Shown here in pieces: positions 57,662 to 64,000 of a stretch of 64,000 nucleotides of DNA. The notes under the pieces were generated by a model, which was not told the origin of the DNA, made no database searches, and saw only the letters and a program-made list of their open reading frames with translations. Within the stretch, counting starts at the first letter, position 1; each line of letters starts with the position of its first letter. A program made the position numbers and the translations under genes. Source of the DNA: Aldrovandia affinis (lineage: Eukaryota; Chordata; Actinopteri; Notacanthiformes; Halosauridae); the NCBI GenBank assembly GCA_029706075.1, contig JAINUG010000523.1, positions 124,001 through 188,000 on the forward strand, given 5' to 3'.

Positions 57662-58462
57662 CAATACATTTTACATTACATTTTAAGCATTTAGCAGACG
57701 CTCTTATCCAGAGCGACTTACAAGATGTGCATTAATACAAGGTAAGAACAATCATAGTTAGCGCACAAGATCAGTGCAGTAATACAGCAATAGACATCAT
57801 TGCAGGCGTCTGCATATCATACCTGTAACACTGGGAAAGAAAAGGTTAGTGTTTTTTGTTTTGTTTTGTTTTTTATAGTGTAGAACAAGTAAACAGTGGT
57901 GACGACAGATTGACTAGATGGACAGTGTTCAGTGGTAGTGGAGTCTGAAGAGGTGGGTTTTGAGTCTCTTGCGGAAGATTGGAAGTGATTCCTCGGTCCT
58001 GACCGATTGCGGGAGGTCGTTCCACCAGCAAGGGGTCAGGACAGAGAAGAGGCGAGACCGCGAGGAGCGGCTGCCAGGCACCCGGAGGGATGGGGCAGTC
58101 AGTTTGCCAGAGGAGGCGGAGCGGAGGGGTCTGGGCGGGGTGTAGGGAGTGATGAGTGACTGGAGGTATGGGGGAGCAGTACCTCTGGCCGCTTGAAAAG
58201 CAAGCACCAGTGATTTGAATCTGATGCGTGCTGCGATGGGGAGCCAGTGCAGAGAGGACAGTAGAGGGTGAACTTCGGTTGGTTGAACACCAGCGAGCAG
58301 CAGCGTTCTGGACTAGTTGCAGTGGCTTGATGGCACAGGCCGGAAGGCCTGCCAGCAAGGAATTGCAGTAGTCCAGACGTGAGATCACCAGGGCCTGGAC
58401 CAGGAGTTGAGTGGCCTCTTGGGTGAGGAACGGTCGGATCCTCCGGATGTTGTGGAGGGAAA
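57662..58462 (-). mobile_element. L2-clade LINE 3' fragment, inverted
   Basis: The minus strand repeats the coding of 1-566 ([37 protein letters not shown]), and the tail lies at the low-coordinate end (57690-57720). Two frames are needed to read it, so it has an indel. Confidence 0.88.
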
Positions 58463-58734
58463 TATTATGTATATGGAAAAAAAGCCAGGATTTAGATTTA
58501 GAATAAAGTCAAATAGTGAACATTCTCCCATAAAATGTAGACTATCCAGTATATTCTGGTATTACAGCCACTGAATATCGTTTACATAATGTCATGTACA
58601 TAATTGCAGCTTGTCAAAACACTAGCGCATAGACACCGATGTGACTAACCCACTGTTCATGGTCAGATTAAGAATTAATGACAACAATGCTTCTGTAGCA
58701 AGACACTTCAATTTTGTGTTTTTGCGACAGGGGA

Positions 58735-58790
58735 ACTTGTAAGTCGCTCTGGATAAGAGCGTCTGCTAAAAGCTTAAAATGTAAATGGAA
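58735..58790 (+). repeat. Isolated L2/SINE 3' tail
   Basis: AAGTCGCTCTGGATAAGAGC and CTGCTAAAAGCTTAAAATG without a body. A second, more diverged tail is at 59862-59920. Confidence 0.7.
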
Positions 58791-59048
58791 TGGAATATTT
58801 CCTTAAATATTTATGGTAGAATGACATTTAAGTCAAATACTTAAGGAGAAACTTGGTGGTATGGTACAACACATTTCAATTTAAAACATTCTTAGGGGAA
58901 ACACTCATCACACCTCATATCTGGGCTATGTGGTATCAGAACCATTGGAAAGGTGTTATGCATTTTAAACGTTTTATACATTTTCTGCACAGTAAAGAAA
59001 AGTCAGTCATACAGTTGATGAGACGAGGTCAGTGTTTACTGGCATATT

Positions 59049-59600
59049 TACAAGTAACTGTCAAAATAAAGGAAACACCAACATAAAGTGTCTCTGGCAG
59101 CTAGTAGGCCACCACTAGCTGCCAGAACAACTTCAATCCGCCTTGCCAGATTCTACACGTCTGGAACTTTATTGGAGGGATGCAACACCATTCCTCCACA
59201 AGAAATTCCATCAATTGGTGTGTTGTTGGTGGTTGTGGAAAATGCTGTCTCAGGTGCTGTACCAGAATCTCCAATAAATGTTCAGTTAGGTTGAGATCTG
59301 GTGACTGAGATGGTCATGGCATATGGCTTACATTGTTTCCACTCTCATAAAACCATTCAGTGACCACTTGTGCAATGTGGATGGAGCATTGTCCTGGAAG
59401 AGACCACTCTCAATGCTTCACCATAGAATGAAGGAGATCACTCAGAATGGCTTTGTATTTATTAGCATTTACTTTGCCCTCTAAGGCGTTGAGTGGACAT
59501 AAATCATTGTAGAAAAATGCAACCCACACCATGACAACACTACCAGAACCCTTCATTTACTCAAATATTTCCTTTATTTTGTCAGTTACTATATTTAACC
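59049..59600. mobile_element. Tc1/mariner-like relic, AAAATAAAGGAAAC family, both ends
   Basis: Left end AGTAACTGTCAAAATAAAGG; right end CCTTTATTTTGTCAGTTAC is its inverse. So both terminal repeats remain, about 550 bp apart: a shortened, non-autonomous copy. Confidence 0.7.
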
Positions 59601-60233
59601 AAATATTCCAATTCACTCTGATTAAAAGCTTTTTTAATCTCATATCTGAACAGAAAACTTGAATTTCATGCATAATGCAATGGTTTTAGATAAATATTGC
59701 TGCAGTCAAAAATGAGCATTACTGGTCAAAACAGACTTGCAAACTGCTGTCTGATTAGTAAAAGCCAAATACCTTCTGTTTTAAATATTTGTATGCAGTC
59801 ATGTCAAGCTAACTGCACTACTGTCAAGACAGAAGTGTCTTCTATTTATGTATATTTAAATGTCAAGTTGCTCTGGATAAGAATGTCTGCTAAATGCTTA
59901 AAATGTCAAATGTAAAAATTGTATACATTATGTATACAGTATAGTACTGTACTGCAATTGGTAGCACTGGTGTGCTACTGTGGAGTGCAGTACTGTAGTG
60001 ATGCTTGGCTTGTGTGTTGTTGTATAGATCCATGATAATATGGTTAATAACACAAGAAGGAACTTGGATCCAAAGGGATATTAGGCTGCATCAATAAAAA
60101 TGTATGTGTGGATTATTGCAAACACCCTTAGCTATTGCTCGACCTCCTAGCCGACCTCCACCAAGGCCTACGCTCCCCAGCTCTCTTTCTCCACCCTGCA
60201 GCAGGACCACCAGGTGGTGGCAAAGTTTCAGCT

Positions 60234-63200
60234 AAGTTTTTTCATTTCACTTGTACTGTCTTAGCAGAAACTTTGCCATTGGCCTTTTTACGACATTGAG
60301 GCTATGTTTTTTCATTTCACTTGTACTGTCTTAGCAGAAACGTTGCCATTGCCCTATTGAAGCCTGTTACGGCGGAACCTCCCAATTCACTTTACAGTCC
60401 TAGAAAAAACTTTGTCATTGGCCTACTCAAGGCTTGGAAGCAAATTTTTCGTTTCACTTGTACTGTCTTAGCAGAAACTTTGCCATTGGCCTATTGAAGC
60501 CTGTTAGAGCAGAACCTCCCAATTCACTTTGCAGGCTTAGAAAAAACTTTGTCATTTGCCTACTCAAGGCTAGGAAGCAAATTTTTCATTTCACTTGTAC
60601 TGTCTTAGCAGAAACTTTGCCTTTGCCCTATTGCAGCCTGTTAAGGCTGAACCTCCCAATTCACTTTACAGTCTTAGAAAAAACTTTGTCATTTGCCTAC
60701 TCAAGACTAGGAAGCAAATTTTTCATTTCACTTGTACTGTCTTAGCAGAAACTGTGCCATTGCCCTATTGAAGCCTGTTAGGGTGGAACCTCCCAATACA
60801 CTTTACAGTCTTAGAAAAAACGTTGTCATTTGCCAACTCAAGGCTTGGAGGCACATTTTTCATTTCACTTGTACTGTCTTAGGAGACTTTGCCATTGGCC
60901 TTTTTATGACATTGAGGCTATGTTTTTTCATTTCACTTGTACTGTCTTAGCAGAAACTGTGCCATTGCCCTATTGAAGCCTGTTAGGGTGGAACCTCCCA
61001 ATTCACTTTACATTCTTAGAAAAAACTTTGTCATTTGCCTACTCAAGGCTAGGAAGCAAATTTTTCATTTCACTTGTACTGTCTTAGCAGAAACTTTGCC
61101 TTTGCCCTATTGCAGCCTGTTAAGGCTGAACCTCCCAATTCACTTTACAGTCTTAGAAAAAACTTTGTCATTTGCCTACTCAAGACTAGGAAGCAAATTT
61201 TTCATTTCACTTGTACTGTCTTAGCAGAAACTGTGCCATTGCCCTATTGAAGCCTGTTAGGGTGGAACCTCCCAATACACTTTACAGTCTTAGAAAAAAC
61301 GTTGTCATTTGCCAACTCAAGGCTTGGAGGCAAATTTTTCATTTCACTTGTACTGTCTTAGGAGACTTTGCCATTGGCCTTTTTACGACATTGAGGCTAT
61401 GTTTTTTCATTTCACTTGTACTGTCTTAGCAGAAACGTTGCCATTGCCCTATTGAAGCCTGTTAGGGCAGAACCTCCCAATTCACTTTACAGTCTTAGAA
61501 AAAACGTTGTCATTTGTCTACTCAAGACTTGGAGGCACATTTTTCATTTCACTTGTACTGTCTTAGCAGAAACTTTGCCATTGGCCTATTGAAGCCTGTT
61601 AGAGTGGAACCTCCCAATTCACTTTGCAGACTTAGAAAAAACTTTGTCATTTGCCTACTCAAGGCTTGGAAGCAAATTTTTCGTTTCACTTGTACTGTCT
61701 TAGCAGAAAATGTGCCATTGGCCTATTGAAGACTGTTAGAGCAGAACCTCCCAATTCACTTTGCAGGCTTAGAAAAAACTTTGTCATTTGCCTAAACAAG
61801 GCATGGAGGCAATTTTTCATTTCACTTGTACTGTCTTAGCAGAAACTTTGCCTTTGCCCTATTGCAGCCTGTTAAGGCTGAACCTCCCAATTCACTTTAC
61901 AATCTTAGAAAAAACTTTGTCATTTGCCTACTCAAGGCTTGGAAGCATATTTTTAATTTCACTAGGTACTGTCTTAGCAGAAACTTTGCCATTGGCCTAT
62001 TGAAACCTGTTAGGGCGGAACCTCCCAATTCACTTTACAGGCTTAGAAAAAACTTTGTCATTTGCCTACTCAAGTCTTGGAGGCAAATTTTTCTTTCACT
62101 GGTTGTTTCAGAAAAACCTTTGCCATTGGCCTTTTCACCACATTGAGGCTATGTTTTTTCATTTCACTTGTACTGTTTTAGCAGAAACTTTGCCATTGAC
62201 CTTTTTACGATATTGAGGCTATGTTTTTTCATTCCACTTGTAATGTCTTAGCAGAAACTTTGCCTTTGCCCTATTGCAGCCTGTTAGGGCGAACCTCCCA
62301 ATTCACTTTACAGTCTTCGAAAAAACATTGTCATTTGCCTACTCAAGGCTTGGGAACAAATATTACATTTCACTTGTAATGTCTTAGCAGAAACTTTGCC
62401 ATTGGCCTATTGAAGCCTGTTAGGCGGAACCTCCCAATTCACTTTACAGTCTTAGAAAAAACTTTGTAATTTGCCTACTCAAGGCTTGGAGGCAAATTTT
62501 TCATTTCACTGGTTGTTTCAGAAAAAACTTTGCCATTGGCCTTTTCACCAAATTGAGGCTATGTTTTTTCATTTCACTTATACTGTCTTAGCAGAAACTT
62601 TGCCATTGACCTATTGAAGCCTGTTATGGCGGAACCTCCCAATTCACTTTACAGTCTTAGAAAAAACGTTGTCATTGGCCTACTCAAGGCTTGGAAGCAT
62701 ATTTTTAATTTCACTAGGTACTGTCTTAGCAGAAACTTTGCCATTGGCCTATTGAAACCTGTTAGGGCGGAACCTCCGAATTCACTTTACAGGCTTAGAA
62801 AAAACTTTGTCATTTGTCTACTCAAGGCTTGGAGGCAAATTTTTCATTTCACTTGTACTGTCTTAGCAGAAACTTTGCCATTGGCCTATTGAAGCCTGTT
62901 AGAGCAGAACCTCCCAATTCACTTTGCAGGCTTAGAAAAAACGTTGTCATTTGCCTAAACAAGGCATGGAGGCAAATTTTTCATTTCACTTGTACTGTCT
63001 TAGCAGAAACTTTGCCTTTGCCCTATTGCCGCCTGTTAAGGCTGAACCTCCCAATTCACTTTACAGTCTTAGAAAAAACTTTGTCATTTGCCTACTCAAG
63101 GCTAGGAAGCAAATTTTTCATTTCACTTGTACTGTCTTAGCAGAAACTGTGCCATTGCCCTATTGAAGCCTGTTAGGGTGGAACCTCCCAATTCACTTTA

Positions 63201-64000
63201 CAGTCTTAGAAAAAACTTTGTCATTTGCCTACTCAAGGTTTGGAAGCATATTTTTAATTTCACTAGGTACTGTCTTAGCAGAAACTTTGCCATTGGCCTA
63301 TTGAAACCTGTTAGGGCGGAACCTCCCAATTCACTTTACAGGCTTAGAAAAAACTTTGTCATTTGCCTACTCAAGTCTTGGAGGCAAATTTTTCATTTCA
63401 CTGGTTGTTTCAGAAAAACCTTTGCCATTGGCCTTTTCACCACATTGAGGCTATGTTTTTTCATTTCACTTGTACTCTTTTAGCAGAAACTTTGCCATTG
63501 GCCTTTTTACGATATGGAGGCTATGTTTTTTCATTTCACTTGTAATGTCTTAGCAGAAACTTTGCCTTTGCCCTATTGCAGCCTGTTAGGGCGAACCTCC
63601 CAATTCACTTTACAGTCTTCGAAAAAACATTGTCATTTGCCTACTCAAGGCTTAGGAACAAATATTTCATTTCACTTGTAATGTCTTAGCAGAAACTTTG
63701 CCATTGGCCTATTGAAGCCTATTAGGGCGGAACCTCCCAATTCACTTTACAGTCTTAGAAAAAACTTTGTAATTTGCCTACTCCAGGCTTGGAGGCAAAT
63801 TTTTCATTTCACTGGTTGTTTCAGAAAAACCTTTGCCATTGGCCTTTTCACCAAATTGAGGCTATGTTTTTTCATTTCACTTGTAATGTCTTAGCAGAAA
63901 CGTTGCCATTGCCCTATTGAAGCCTGTTAGGGCAGAACCTCCCAATTCACTTTACAGTCTTCGAAAAGACATTGTCATTTGCCTACTCAAGGCTTAGGAA
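60234..64000. repeat. Satellite array, 137-bp dimer with ~70-bp variant monomers
   Basis: A tandem array runs off the window end. The main period is 137 bp. Each unit is two related halves, one with TGTACTGTCTTAGCAGAAAC and CCTCCCAATTC, the other with TACAGTCTTAGAAAAAAC and TTTTTCATTTC. Extra single monomers of about 70 bp (with CATTGAGGCTATGTTTTTTC) are interspersed, as is a GGTTGTTTCAGAAAAACC variant. A higher-order period of 479 bp is seen between 60732 and 61211. Repetitive small frames are by-products. Confidence 0.95.

Noticed and set aside
60434-63894. Many MYCLSRNFAIGLLKPVR-type frames of 60-118 codons
   Set aside because: Frames recur with the 137-bp satellite period and switch frame each unit; no gene structure.

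Overview
The window is nuclear DNA of a ray-finned fish, most likely a teleost. Evidence is the three vertebrate nuclear genes with intron-rich structure, and a repeat load typical of fish: L2-clade LINE 3' ends with the tail that fish SINEs share, CR1 with an esterase ORF1, an RTE-like LINE, a Penelope-like fragment, Tc1/mariner, hAT and Ty3/gypsy elements, tRNA-derived SINEs and very long (CA/TG)n and (CT)n tracts. I cannot name the species.

Layout. 1-5827: repeats downstream of PARP2 (L2, CR1, Tc1 and SINE fragments). 5828-28082 (minus): PARP2, 17 coding exons that join in phase to 647 codons plus stop, with architecture WWE-WGR-helical domain-ART catalytic domain. Its introns hold an RTE-in-CR1 nest, a non-autonomous hAT, several minisatellites and a three-level nest (hAT > Ty3/gypsy > small TIR element). 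28083-29488: intergenic gap between two divergent genes. 29489-42632 (plus): METTL17, 14 coding exons, 455 codons plus stop, holding a Penelope-like piece, L2, SINE, a near-intact Tc1 and a 2-kb 16-bp minisatellite. 42960-47310: SINEs flanking a nearly full-length but broken CR1. 47946-51063 (minus): SDR39U1, four recognisable exons, first exon not found and terminal exon frame-broken. 51064-60230: repeats and a possible small plus-strand gene (55425-56375). 60234-64000: satellite DNA running off the window end.

Gene roles. PARP2 is a nuclear DNA-break-activated ADP-ribosyltransferase. METTL17 is a mitochondrial methyltransferase-like, Fe-S-binding factor for small mitoribosomal subunit assembly. 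SDR39U1 is an atypical short-chain dehydrogenase. All three lie on chromosome 14q11-q12 in human, so the window looks like a conserved-synteny block, but there is no evidence that they act in one pathway.

The most unusual signal is recurrent: at least six exon-intron junctions in PARP2 and METTL17 have been tandemly duplicated into minisatellites, so that splice donors (about 26 copies at PARP2 exon 10, 6 at METTL17 exon 13) or acceptors (about 7 in-frame copies at PARP2 exon 12) are present as arrays beside the real site.
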